A stretch of DNA of 64,000 nucleotides, from NCBI GenBank assembly GCA_002709225.1, contig PAQH01000114.1, forward strand, positions 1-64,000, in the 5' to 3' direction. The notes beneath the pieces are model-generated. The model was not told the DNA's origin, did not search any database, and was given only the letters and a program-made list of their open reading frames with translations. The DNA comes from Planctomycetaceae bacterium. GTDB lineage: Bacteria; Planctomycetota; Planctomycetia; Pirellulales; Pirellulaceae. Below, piece by piece: positions 37,255 to 45,770 of this stretch. A program made the position numbers and the translations under genes. The number at the start of each line of letters is the position of its first letter. Position 1 is the stretch's first letter.

Positions 37255-38658
37255 ATGTTGAACCTGTATGGCCCCGCGGCCAAGCCCGGCGAAGAACTCG
37301 CGCGGCGTGAAATGCTGCGTATTGGAGGTCTAGGACTGTCTGGCTTGAGCCTCTCCGGACTGTTGTCCAAACCTACCTCGGCCAGAACGGCAGAGACAGC
37401 GAAACCCGCCAGTTTCGGCAAAGCCAAGAACTGCATCGTCTTGTTTCTCTCCGGTGGCATGTCCCACCACGATACCTTCGACCCCAAACCCCATGCGCCC
37501 GATGACGTCCGCGGTGATTTTCAAACGATTGACACCTCTTTACCCGGCCTGCGGATCACCGAGCACCTGCCTCGAGCGTCCAAACTGATGGATCGCGCCA
37601 CGATCATCCGATCGATGACACACAAATGGAGCGGTCATGCGGGTGGTGGCTACATTATGTTCACCGGCTATGACTACGATGGCAGCGAAGGCGATGCCAA
37701 CTTCGGTAACCGTACCGATCACCCACATCTCGGCGCGGCCTTGTCCAAAGTGGCCCCAGGCCCCGGTCCAATGGTTCCTTTTGTGTTAGCGCCACGTCGG
37801 CTCGACGCCGGCAGCGGCAGACGCGCTGGTCAATCAGGCGGGCGCCTGGGGGGAAAATACGACCCGCTACAAACCGGGGGAAATCCCAACGAGGACAATT
37901 TCAAGCTCGACCATCTGCCCTTGGTGGCAAATCGTCCAGCCGAAGTCCTGCGCCGCCGCACGCGATTGATCGAGCAAGTCAACAATCAGGTCACATTCCT
38001 GGAAAACAATTCCCTGGCGCGCAGCCTGACACAAAACCAAAGTCGGGCGTTGGATGTCGTCAGCAGTGAGGCCGTGCGTCAGGCAGTTGACTTGTCCACA
38101 GCAGCTGCCGATGAACGCGAACGTTACGGACGCAATCTGTTTGGACAATCTGTGCTGCTCTCTCGACGGATGATCGACGCCGGAACCCGCTTGGCCCAAG
38201 CCACCTGGCTGCGTACTCAAGGGAAAAAAGGGTATGCCTGGGACAGTCACTGGGACAATTGCGAGGCTCTTGCCGACGACCTCATCCCGCCTTTTGACCA
38301 GGCACTCGAAGCGTTAATCACCGACTTGGAACAACGGGGACAGCTGGAAGAAACCCTGGTCGTTGTCGCCGGTGAATTCGGCCGGACTCCACGTATTACC
38401 CTTAAAACTCAGGGGCGTGAACACTGGCCGCACTGTTTCTCAGTGCTGCTGTTTGGCGGCGGCATTCGCGGCGGCCAAGTCTACGGCAGCTCCGACAAGA
38501 TCGGCGCCTATCCAGAAAGCGACCCAGTCTCTCCAGCCGATCTCACCGCAACGATCTACCACCTGTTGGGATTGGATCCGGAACATGAGATTCTCGATCA
38601 AAACGATCGTCCCATGCGTCTAAGTGAAGGTAAGCCTTTGACCTCGCTGATGATCTAG
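37255..38658 (+). CDS. DUF1501 exported protein
   Basis: A 467-residue member of the DUF1501 family, abundant in planctomycetes. Its N terminus has RREMLRIGGLG, a twin-arginine-like pattern, followed by a hydrophobic stretch, so it is probably exported by Tat. The alkaline-phosphatase/sulfatase-like fold segment IVLFLSGGMSHHDTFDPK (family GG-S/C and D-F-DPK) is clear, as is VVAGEFGRTPRI. The usual partner in planctomycetes is a DUF1549/DUF1553 gene, which is absent here, so this copy is solitary. Its biochemical activity is unknown. AAGGAAAG precedes the start. Confidence 0.88.
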   Translation: MLNLYGPAAKPGEELARREMLRIGGLGLSGLSLSGLLSKPTSARTAETAKPASFGKAKNCIVLFLSGGMSHHDTFDPKPHAPDDVRGDFQTIDTSLPGLRITEHLPRASKLMDRATIIRSMTHKWSGHAGGGYIMFTGYDYDGSEGDANFGNRTDHPHLGAALSKVAPGPGPMVPFVLAPRRLDAGSGRRAGQSGGRLGGKYDPLQTGGNPNEDNFKLDHLPLVANRPAEVLRRRTRLIEQVNNQVTFLENNSLARSLTQNQSRALDVVSSEAVRQAVDLSTAAADERERYGRNLFGQSVLLSRRMIDAGTRLAQATWLRTQGKKGYAWDSHWDNCEALADDLIPPFDQALEALITDLEQRGQLEETLVVVAGEFGRTPRITLKTQGREHWPHCFSVLLFGGGIRGGQVYGSSDKIGAYPESDPVSPADLTATIYHLLGLDPEHEILDQNDRPMRLSEGKPLTSLMI

Positions 38659-38758
38659 TCGGCTGCTGCCCCAATCGCCCACTCAGAATCTGCCGTCAAG
38701 ACCCTGCGTCAGCACCCTGGATATTGGTTTGCGGTTGCGCCGCGCTCCCTCGGACTTG

Positions 38759-38785
38759 CTGAGACACCGGATCCCTGAGACACCG
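38759..38785 (+). repeat. 11-bp direct repeat in a convergent spacer
   Basis: CTGAGACACCG occurs at 38759-38769 and again at 38775-38785, with a 16-bp period. It lies in the 195-bp spacer between the convergent DUF1501 and glycosyltransferase genes, where I see no terminator hairpin. Confidence 0.7.
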
Positions 38786-38853
38786 AGCGCACTCGCGCCA
38801 GGCACCCGCCGCGGTCCGCGCTGCCGACCAGGCAACAGCGATCGGCAAAACGT

Positions 38854-39807
38854 TCAGGATTCCGCACCATCCCGCTCTCGAATCGCCGTCCGCTCTCGAA
38901 TCGCGTAACGCACAGGTCGACGCACCTCTTCCATAATGTGCACCAGGTATTCACCCAGCAGGCCCACCGATGCCAACGTGAGCCCTCCAAAAAAGATGAT
39001 CAACAACACGATGGTGAGAAAACCCGGCTCGGAAGTGACTTTAAACCACCAGCGCAAAAAGTAGATTACACCCAAGACGAAACTGCCCACAGCCGAGCAG
39101 AACCCGAGCCCGCTCGCCAGCCGAAGTGGTAATGTCGAGGTCGAAAAGATGCTCTGCCAGACAATCCGTGTCAATCGAGAAATCGAGTAGCCACTGCGTC
39201 CCTGAGGACGCGGCTGGTGCTCCACGTCAACATTGCCCAAACGCCGAGTCGATCGAAAAATCAACGGCCCAATCAGGGGGTTCGCGGTACCGTGTCGACA
39301 AATGGTTTCGACCAGCGGACGACGCAGTATCCGGAAACTACTCGGCGCAATTTCTCGTGGACGCCCGTAGAGATAACAGAACAACTCGCCGGCCACTCGA
39401 CTGCCAACGCGTCGAAATAGTCCATGTCGTGGCGATTTGAAGCGCGCCATCACGCAATCCCATTCTGGATGCGCGTCGAGCGCAGCAATCAGATCGGGAA
39501 TGGCTTCCGGTGGGTGTTGCAAATCGTCATCCATGAGAATGATTTGATTTCCCACAGCGTGTTCTAGGCCGCATAAAGTGGCCCGAAATTGCCCGGTATT
39601 AAACATCATGTCAAGTCCGTGGATAGCTCGCGATTCTTCCGCCAACGACTCGATTACCTGCCAGGTATTATCGGGTGAAGCGTCGTTCACCAGGAGAACT
39701 TCAAATGCCCCGGACACGTTACTCATCGCCCGCTCAACCCTCTGGACCAATTCTGGTAACCAGGCACCACTGCAATAACAGGGAATAACGATTGAGTAAT
39801 CACACAT
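38854..39807 (-). CDS. Family 2 glycosyltransferase (GtrB/DPM1-like)
   Basis: A 317-residue GT-A fold glycosyltransferase. The nucleotide-binding strand SIVIPCYCSG is at 5-14, ND at 41-42, and the metal-binding DDD at 93-95 (LMDDDLQHPP). Two hydrophobic helices (~225-290) anchor it in the membrane, the layout of GtrB and dolichol-phosphate-mannose synthase-like enzymes that glycosylate polyprenyl phosphate. It is followed upstream by a sulfotransferase on the same strand. The C terminus carries an in-frame 18-bp duplication (AIRERT-AIRERD). Confidence 0.88.
   Translation of the reverse strand: MCDYSIVIPCYCSGAWLPELVQRVERAMSNVSGAFEVLLVNDASPDNTWQVIESLAEESRAIHGLDMMFNTGQFRATLCGLEHAVGNQIILMDDDLQHPPEAIPDLIAALDAHPEWDCVMARFKSPRHGLFRRVGSRVAGELFCYLYGRPREIAPSSFRILRRPLVETICRHGTANPLIGPLIFRSTRRLGNVDVEHQPRPQGRSGYSISRLTRIVWQSIFSTSTLPLRLASGLGFCSAVGSFVLGVIYFLRWWFKVTSEPGFLTIVLLIIFFGGLTLASVGLLGEYLVHIMEEVRRPVRYAIRERTAIRERDGAES
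38872..38904 (-). repeat. In-frame 18-bp duplication at the end of the glycosyltransferase
   Basis: CCGCTCTCGAATCGC occurs at 38872-38886 and 38890-38904 (15-bp exact core, 18-bp period). In the glycosyltransferase frame this gives AIRERT followed by AIRERD, so the period preserves the reading frame near the C terminus. Confidence 0.85.
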
Positions 39808-40035
39808 ACTGATTGCCGTACGCTTCTAAAGCTGAGTCGCTATCGTGTCCACCACCACCTGAGAAGAATAAACCCAACCCATCTCTGGTGGAAAGCATTG
39901 CATCCCCACCCACCCGACGGACTGGCCGATGTCATCACGAGACTCCACAGTGTCACCGTCACGACGGTACGCGGGATTGAATGACGACAAACTTAACAGA
40001 AAACTGATTCGCAGCGGTATTGGCCTGTCTTCAGT

Positions 40036-41265
40036 CTATCCGGGTTCAATGACGGTGTTCCGCAATGGTTGAAATGCGCGCGGATCAACAAACCAATACC
40101 GCAAATCGCGTGCGGACAGTGCGGACTGGTCCTGCTGTAGGAGCTGCAAACGGCTCCATTCCTGATCGATCCGAGCGGGAGAGGTACTGTAGTCGTGAGG
40201 AAACTTGGCATGCAGATTGGCAAACGGCTCTCGGTAATTTTCCAGATCGTCCCGGCTCGGAGTTTTCACCGACTTCAATTCATATCCGAGTACCCGCATC
40301 TCTGGGCCGCAGCAGGTTTCGATGTACCGGAGCGTCTCCGTCGATAACACCCGATGAAACCGCCCTATCGAAGCGGTCGTGACGCCAACAGAATCCTCAA
40401 ACGACGAATTCCCAGACCAGCGTCTCCCGTCCTGCCCGATAATGGAGGCAGCCAATGGGTGATCCGCGTCAGGTACTCCCCAACTGCACCGCACGCGATT
40501 CAGGGCGTCTTGCGGATCCCGCGCCACGTCTTCGTAGCGTACCCAGGAGAAGTTGGGGGCACTCCGACAGCCTAATAATATCGCTACGCTTTTCCGCCAG
40601 GCCCGCAAACTGAACAACAGAGGACGATGGTCACCCGTCTGGTTGTCACGGGATCCATAGTCCAGTGAGGCAACCATGTCTCGAGGATCGCGAACACTCA
40701 ACGCAACTTTACCACCGCGCGTCAACACAAAGGGAATGAACTCTTCGCAGAGGACTTCCTTGCTGCCACAGTACAGCGTCTGTTGCCCACCCAGTAAAGC
40801 CGCCAGCCGCTCGTGCAACTGTCGATAGAAATTGGGAAACAGGCCTGGTGATAAACCCTGTTGAAATGACAATACCTCGGGTGTCCAATGCCCCAGACGG
40901 TAGTCCGACAACCGCTGAAAAATCTCATCGATGTCTCTCTGGCGAATCTGCAGACTTTCCAGAAACGCATCCAGCTCCTCAGCGGTGTACGCGGCATCGC
41001 CAAACATGTGCCCCAGGGGGTAACGACGACGTAAACCACGACTGTCAAGGAAAGCTTGCTTGGCAAAAAAGTAGCTGACGGGAAACGGCTGAGATCCGAT
41101 ACAGATCGCCGGGTGACTATGTAACAATTTCTCCAGCAATGTCGTCCCCGACCGGTAGCAGCCGGTCACCAGCGCCAATGTGGCCTGTTGCTGTGAGCCG
41201 AGCGACAACTCCGTGAAAGGGCGTGGAGCCGTACTCTCCGGCATTAGTCCGTCGGGCTCGTTCAT
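40036..41265 (-). CDS. Sulfotransferase family protein
   Basis: A 409-residue protein with the 5'-phosphosulfate-binding loop YRSGTTLLEKLL (37-48) following a hydrophobic strand, and a possible 3'-phosphate region SLRAWRKSVAI with WVRYEDVARDPQ later. This is the PAPS-dependent sulfotransferase pattern; acceptors may be carbohydrates or proteins. The adjacent GT2 gene, 228 bp downstream on the same strand, suggests sulfated polysaccharide or glycolipid assembly. The ATG at 41265 is used over a GTG at 41280; both ribosome-binding sites are weak. Confidence 0.78.
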   Translation of the reverse strand: MNEPDGLMPESTAPRPFTELSLGSQQQATLALVTGCYRSGTTLLEKLLHSHPAICIGSQPFPVSYFFAKQAFLDSRGLRRRYPLGHMFGDAAYTAEELDAFLESLQIRQRDIDEIFQRLSDYRLGHWTPEVLSFQQGLSPGLFPNFYRQLHERLAALLGGQQTLYCGSKEVLCEEFIPFVLTRGGKVALSVRDPRDMVASLDYGSRDNQTGDHRPLLFSLRAWRKSVAILLGCRSAPNFSWVRYEDVARDPQDALNRVRCSWGVPDADHPLAASIIGQDGRRWSGNSSFEDSVGVTTASIGRFHRVLSTETLRYIETCCGPEMRVLGYELKSVKTPSRDDLENYREPFANLHAKFPHDYSTSPARIDQEWSRLQLLQQDQSALSARDLRYWFVDPRAFQPLRNTVIEPG

Positions 41266-41602
41266 GGGCTCTCGTACCACAATGGGATCACGTGGACAAA
41301 ACCGAACCGACGCCGGAGCACCACACTAGCGCGGTGGACACGCGGTTCGCTAGATCCATCCTCAATTCAAACCTAAAAGAAATCCGGCAGAGTACAAGTA
41401 ACGGATCAGGGGGCCAGTAACCGCGCGCCGACTAAACCGCCCTCACAACAGCAAACACTTGTCAATAAAAGACTTCCGTCAAATTACACAGAATTGACAG
41501 CGGTTCCTTTCAGCGGTACGATCGAGTAAGAACTGCGGGGCGGGTCCGCGCGGCGTTGGCGAAAGCCGGTCGGCTGTAAACGATGGCCTGGAGAAGGCAG
41601 CT
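41266..41602. other. Divergent region before the squalene-cyclase-fold gene
   Basis: 337 bp between divergent starts, with an AT-rich part (41460-41500) and the promoter listed separately. No gene recognised. Confidence 0.45.
41494..41522 (+). promoter_or_regulatory. Candidate promoter for the squalene-cyclase-fold gene
   Basis: A perfect -35 TTGACA (41494-41499), a 17-bp spacer and TACGAT (41517-41522) lie about 80 bp before the ATG. Confidence 0.5.
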
Positions 41603-43269
41603 ATGAACAAGATCCTGCGCCCCCACTGGCTGGCTACGACCGCCGCCCTCGGTTGTTTGGCCTGCCTGTTACCGGACAACGTCGACGCGCACACCCCCAT
41701 GAGTCCGGTGGTCAAGAAAATGGTCATGTCGGGCATCGGGCTCCTGGAAAAAGCCGGCGAGAAACGGCCAGGGCACAAGGCCTTACTTGCATTAGCCATG
41801 ATTAAGGCGGACAAAAAATACGGAACCAAATACAAATCCAGTAGTTTTGTGCAAGACGCAGCCAAAAGCTGCAAAGAAATCAACACCCAAGACCACAAAG
41901 CGGTCTACCAATTATCGATAGCCATCCTCTTGTTGTGTGAGCTGGATGCTCGGCAACATCGTCAGACGATTCAATCCATGCTCAGTGAACTGGGCAAGCA
42001 GCAACGCAGTGACGGGTCCTGGAGTTATTCCAACCGCAACATCGGCGACACCTCTTGTACGCAGTATGGCGTACTCGCCTCCTGGACAGCGCACAATGTA
42101 GGCAAGGATGGCAACCTGTTTTCCGTCAACCGCGGTTCGTTGGAAAGAGCCTGCAAGTGGTTGATGCGTACTCAGGATGTGAGTGGTGCCTGGTCGTATC
42201 TCGGTAAAGACCCCGGTGGCTACAATCGCGTGGCCCAGAATCAAGACGATCCACCCGGTCAAAATGCCGGACGGATCACGCCTTCGATGGTGGTTGGCGC
42301 GATGGGCAGTATCTACATGTCGGCCCAGGTACTGGGAATCGAAGACCATGTCACCCGTCGACCCGATCCGAAAAAGAAGAAAGGGCCACTCAAGAAAGTC
42401 GAAGCTGCCAAAGAAACCAAGAAATCTGCCGCCAGCTCCCACTCGATAGAAATGGGGGTCTTGCGTCGATCGATCCAGGACGGAGAAAATTTCTTCCGCC
42501 AGCGTTGCCAAACGGAAACGAACCATTGGCAATCCTACTACCTGTACGGCATGGAACGGCACCAGGCACTGCGCGAGTTTGCCACCCGCGACTTTGAAGA
42601 CGAGCCGAACTGGTACAACCAGGGGGTCGAGTTCCTCCAACGTAACGAAAAAGAGGGAGGGGGCTGGTCACTCGGGGGCGACGAAGAAGCCAACCAGGGT
42701 ACCGAAGTCGATACGGCTTTCTCCATCCTGTTCCTGCTCCGCGCCACTCGAGATCTCGTCAAGACACTGCAAGGTGGAAGGCTCCGAGGCGGCCGCGGCT
42801 TGCCTGCCGATCTCTCGAATCTCCAAGTCGATGAAGATGGCACGGTCATCAAGGTGAAAGCGGTGGTCGACCTGGAGACCGCGTTACTGCGAATCAAAGA
42901 GACCGCGAAACTCGATGAAATTCCCCGTGATGTCAAGTTCAGCGAAGTCGAATCCGAACGCAAACGGCAACTGAATCGGCTGGCCAAGTTGTTTTCCGAC
43001 CCATCCTACGAAAAACGAATCTTCGCCGTCCGCAGTGTGGCGCGCGGGGGGGGGTGTCTGAAGTTCCAGCGCTCATCTACGCGCTCAGTGACCCGGACCT
43101 CCGAGTGGTCTTGGCCGCCCGCGACGGCCTGCGGCTAGTGAGTCGTAGGTTCGCTGGCGTCGGAATGCCCGATACACCCAGTGAAGTCCAAAAAAAACAA
43201 GCTCAAACTGCCTGGAAGCGCTGGTACAAGTCGGTACGCCCGGACGCCGATCTCGAGTTTCTTGAATAG
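41603..43269 (+). CDS. Exported squalene-cyclase/prenyltransferase-fold protein, frame interrupted at a G9 run
   Basis: The N terminus has a signal peptide cleaved near VDAHT. The body has repeated alpha/alpha-toroid motifs of the prenyltransferase and squalene oxidase type: DGSWSY near 137, GAWSYLGKD near 193 and GGGWSLGGDEEANQGTEVDTAFSILFLLRA near 352. The frame ends early at 43138 in a nonsense tail, while the next frame continues from 43054 as a coherent HEAT-like segment (SEVPALIYALSDPDLRVVLAARDGLR) to 43269. The switch falls on nine G at 43046-43054; one more G would fuse the frames. Whether this is a real shift, slippage or an assembly error cannot be told here. Confidence 0.78.
43046..43054 (+). 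repeat. Nine-G homopolymer at a frame break
   Basis: Nine consecutive G lie exactly where coding potential moves from one frame to the -1 frame. With ten G (or seven) the two parts of the protein join as RSVARGGGVSEVPALIYAL. A -1 ribosomal slip on G-GGG-GGG would have the same effect. Confidence 0.85.
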
Positions 43270-43417
43270 TCGATAGCGTGCGTTCCACACCCGAATCGAT
43301 CTCGCAAACGCCTCCACTGGCCTGCGGTTGCGTCTCTTTGCAATGCCACACGGCCAGCGACCTGCCGTACCAAAACGTACCACACCACCGAGGTCGGCAC
43401 TCCCGTAAGCTGAACCG

Positions 43418-43819
43418 ATGGATGATGTAACTCGTCAACAATTAATCCTGGCCGCGCAAGAGGCACGGGCGCAGGCCTACGCGACGTACTCGAAATTCAC
43501 TGTCGGCGCTGCCTTGCTCACGACAGATGGTCGCCTCCTGCGTGGCTGCAATGTCGAAAACCGCTCACTTGGTCTGACCCAGTGCGCCGAACGGGTGGCG
43601 GTGGGAAACGCTGTCGTGGAGGGCTACCGGGATTTCCAGGCACTGGCCATTGCCAGTTGTACTGGAGTAACTCCCTGCGGAGCCTGCCGTCAGGTGTTGG
43701 CCGAATTCTGCGAAGATCTGCCGATCCTGCTGGTACAAGAAGAACCCGTATCAGCAACGCGAGAGGTCTCACTACGACTACTGTTACCCGATCGATTTGG
43801 TGGCACTGGCGCCGCATAA
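43418..43819 (+). CDS. cdd: Cytidine deaminase
   Basis: A 133-residue homotetrameric-type cytidine deaminase for pyrimidine salvage. The zinc site is CAE (56-58) with PCGAC (86-90), Glu58 being the proton shuttle. The YSKFTVGAALLTTDG and CNVENRS segments bind substrate. The length is typical. It follows the frameshifted gene by 148 bp and has no visible operon partner. Confidence 0.94.
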   Translation: MDDVTRQQLILAAQEARAQAYATYSKFTVGAALLTTDGRLLRGCNVENRSLGLTQCAERVAVGNAVVEGYRDFQALAIASCTGVTPCGACRQVLAEFCEDLPILLVQEEPVSATREVSLRLLLPDRFGGTGAA

Positions 43820-43959
43820 CACCTCCGGGCGACTACTGAAAACCGCACCGCGGCTTGAATTGATCGCGATCGCCAGCGATAACTCGGTTCGTCGGTGCTA
43901 TGTCTCCGTTCCGTCAGCAGACGCTGTTCTGTGGACATTACCTCTTTCGGAAATCGACC

Positions 43960-45591
43960 ATGGTTTCACTTTCCGATGTCGTCCAGACTACGACGCGCGG
44001 ACTCCAAACCGGACAAATCGGCAGACCTGTCGCGCTGCGTGTCATCGCACACACGATCGCTGATCACGGCGAATTTCAGGGCACTGCTGCCTGGCTGCTG
44101 CGCCAGGCAGAGTCCTGGTTCAACAGTCGTGTGCAAAACGCGATCGTCCTCGGTGGCGTGGAAAGCGGTCAATTCAGCGTTCTCGCAAGCTTCACCTCCG
44201 GCGCATCCGCGTTACTCTCTATCGGGACACCCGTCGCCGATCACAAGATATTAGAACTTGTGCTCTGGGGAGACCATGGCACACTTGCCTGGCAACCTGA
44301 AGCCACGTCAGGCAGCCAAGTCACATCAGATCACCAACCGCCGCTCGACCCACGGGCCACGGAACTACTGGACCAATTACAAACAAACTGGATGACCGAG
44401 TCGAATCCGCCACCACAAACCTCGGCACCTGGTCTGTCAGCAGCAGCGCCCACTCCTTTAGCTCCTCCTTACGGCTTACTGTTGGTTTCTGGTGACCACA
44501 CGCATCAGCCCGGATACGCCGACGCACTCATGCAAGGCGACCGCTGTCGGGCAATCGGCATGACCGATCAGGACGATGTTTCCCCTCGCCGACGCCAACT
44601 CAATGAACAAATGGCCCGACGACTAGGGATTCCAGTCCTGCCACTGGACGCGGCCCTACGCCGCGAAGACGTTCATGTCGTCAGCATCTGCGCCGAACCG
44701 ATCCGCCGCGGCCCGATCATTGTCCAAGCGCTAAATGCCGGCAAGCACGTCTACCTGGATAAACCGCTCGCGGGAACCGCCGCCCACGCGCACGCCATCG
44801 TGGCGGCGGCCAACCAAGCCCGCGTAGTAACCCAAATGTGGAGTCTGGTGCGCTCGGCAGCAGCAACCCACATGCGCAACGCGGTGGAGACCGGGCGTCT
44901 GGGAAATCTAACCGCGTTTCACGCGGATCTCTGTTTTGCCAAAGGTACCCCCGGAACTGCGGTTCCACGGGTACGACGGGAAACCGATGTCCCCGAGCGT
45001 TACGAACTGATGGAAGCCAAACGTGAACTGACCAATGTCGGCGTCTACTGTCTTGTTTCCCTGCTGTGGCTCACGGGCAAACGGATCCAGCGCGTTGGTG
45101 CGACAACCGGCAACTTCTTTTTTCAAGAGCACCAAAACAACAATATGGAAGATTTTGGACAGATGATCCTGGAACTGGAGGGTGGCATGATCGCGACCCT
45201 CTCGGCGGGCCGCTGCGGCTGGCAATCCAACCGTGATTCAGGGCTGGACAGAACTACCCTGGTTGGAAATCGCTCGCTGGAAACGTTCGACGCACATCGC
45301 CCGCGACTCGCCATCTGGTCTGATGCACCGGCCTGGTCACCGCCACAGACCGATCCCGAGGATCCGATGGGCATGTGGGGTGGCCCCAAGAAACCTGAAC
45401 ACGTCCCTGCGCCCAAACATGCTTGGCTGATGCCCGCCGCGCCAGCAAAGGATGACTTCACACATTTTCTGGATTGCGTGCAGGCCGGTCGCGCCAGTGA
45501 TGTACCCGCGGAACTGGCAAGTCACGCGACAGAGGCCTTGTTGGCTGGCTACCGCTCCGCCGCCACCGGAAAACTCGTAGTACTGGACTAA
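43960..45591 (+). CDS. Gfo/Idh/MocA-type oxidoreductase with an extra N-terminal half-domain
   Basis: A 543-residue protein. Residues ~170-540 are a full Gfo/Idh/MocA enzyme: a Rossmann start (YGLLLVSGDHTHQPGYAD, with a His in place of the usual GxGxxG), EPIRRGPIIVQALNAGKHVYLDKPL (DKPL at 267-270, standing in for EKP) and the C-terminal alpha/beta domain. Residues 1-115 resemble the C-terminal half of another Gfo/Idh protein (TGQIGRPVALRVIAHT; SFTSGASALLSIGTPV), then a Pro/Thr-rich linker. The layout suggests fusion or loss between two tandem copies. It is probably an NAD(P)-dependent sugar-type dehydrogenase; the modified motifs make activity uncertain. An upstream in-frame ATG at 43900 lies in Arg/Phe-rich sequence and is rejected. 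Confidence 0.75.
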   Translation: MVSLSDVVQTTTRGLQTGQIGRPVALRVIAHTIADHGEFQGTAAWLLRQAESWFNSRVQNAIVLGGVESGQFSVLASFTSGASALLSIGTPVADHKILELVLWGDHGTLAWQPEATSGSQVTSDHQPPLDPRATELLDQLQTNWMTESNPPPQTSAPGLSAAAPTPLAPPYGLLLVSGDHTHQPGYADALMQGDRCRAIGMTDQDDVSPRRRQLNEQMARRLGIPVLPLDAALRREDVHVVSICAEPIRRGPIIVQALNAGKHVYLDKPLAGTAAHAHAIVAAANQARVVTQMWSLVRSAAATHMRNAVETGRLGNLTAFHADLCFAKGTPGTAVPRVRRETDVPERYELMEAKRELTNVGVYCLVSLLWLTGKRIQRVGATTGNFFFQEHQNNNMEDFGQMILELEGGMIATLSAGRCGWQSNRDSGLDRTTLVGNRSLETFDAHRPRLAIWSDAPAWSPPQTDPEDPMGMWGGPKKPEHVPAPKHAWLMPAAPAKDDFTHFLDCVQAGRASDVPAELASHATEALLAGYRSAATGKLVVLD

Positions 45592-45770
45592 TCTCTCTCC
45601 GCCCAGGACCTCCGTTGACCCCCACCGCGCCTTGGCATGCGTGACCTGAAACCCCATTTCAGCGACAATCAATAAACACCGCCAGCTGGCTGGTTCGGCA
45701 GCCAGGCGTTCCAAGAAGACTGGCTGACCACACGTGTGCAAACCAACGAATCCGTCTGGAAAATACTGCC

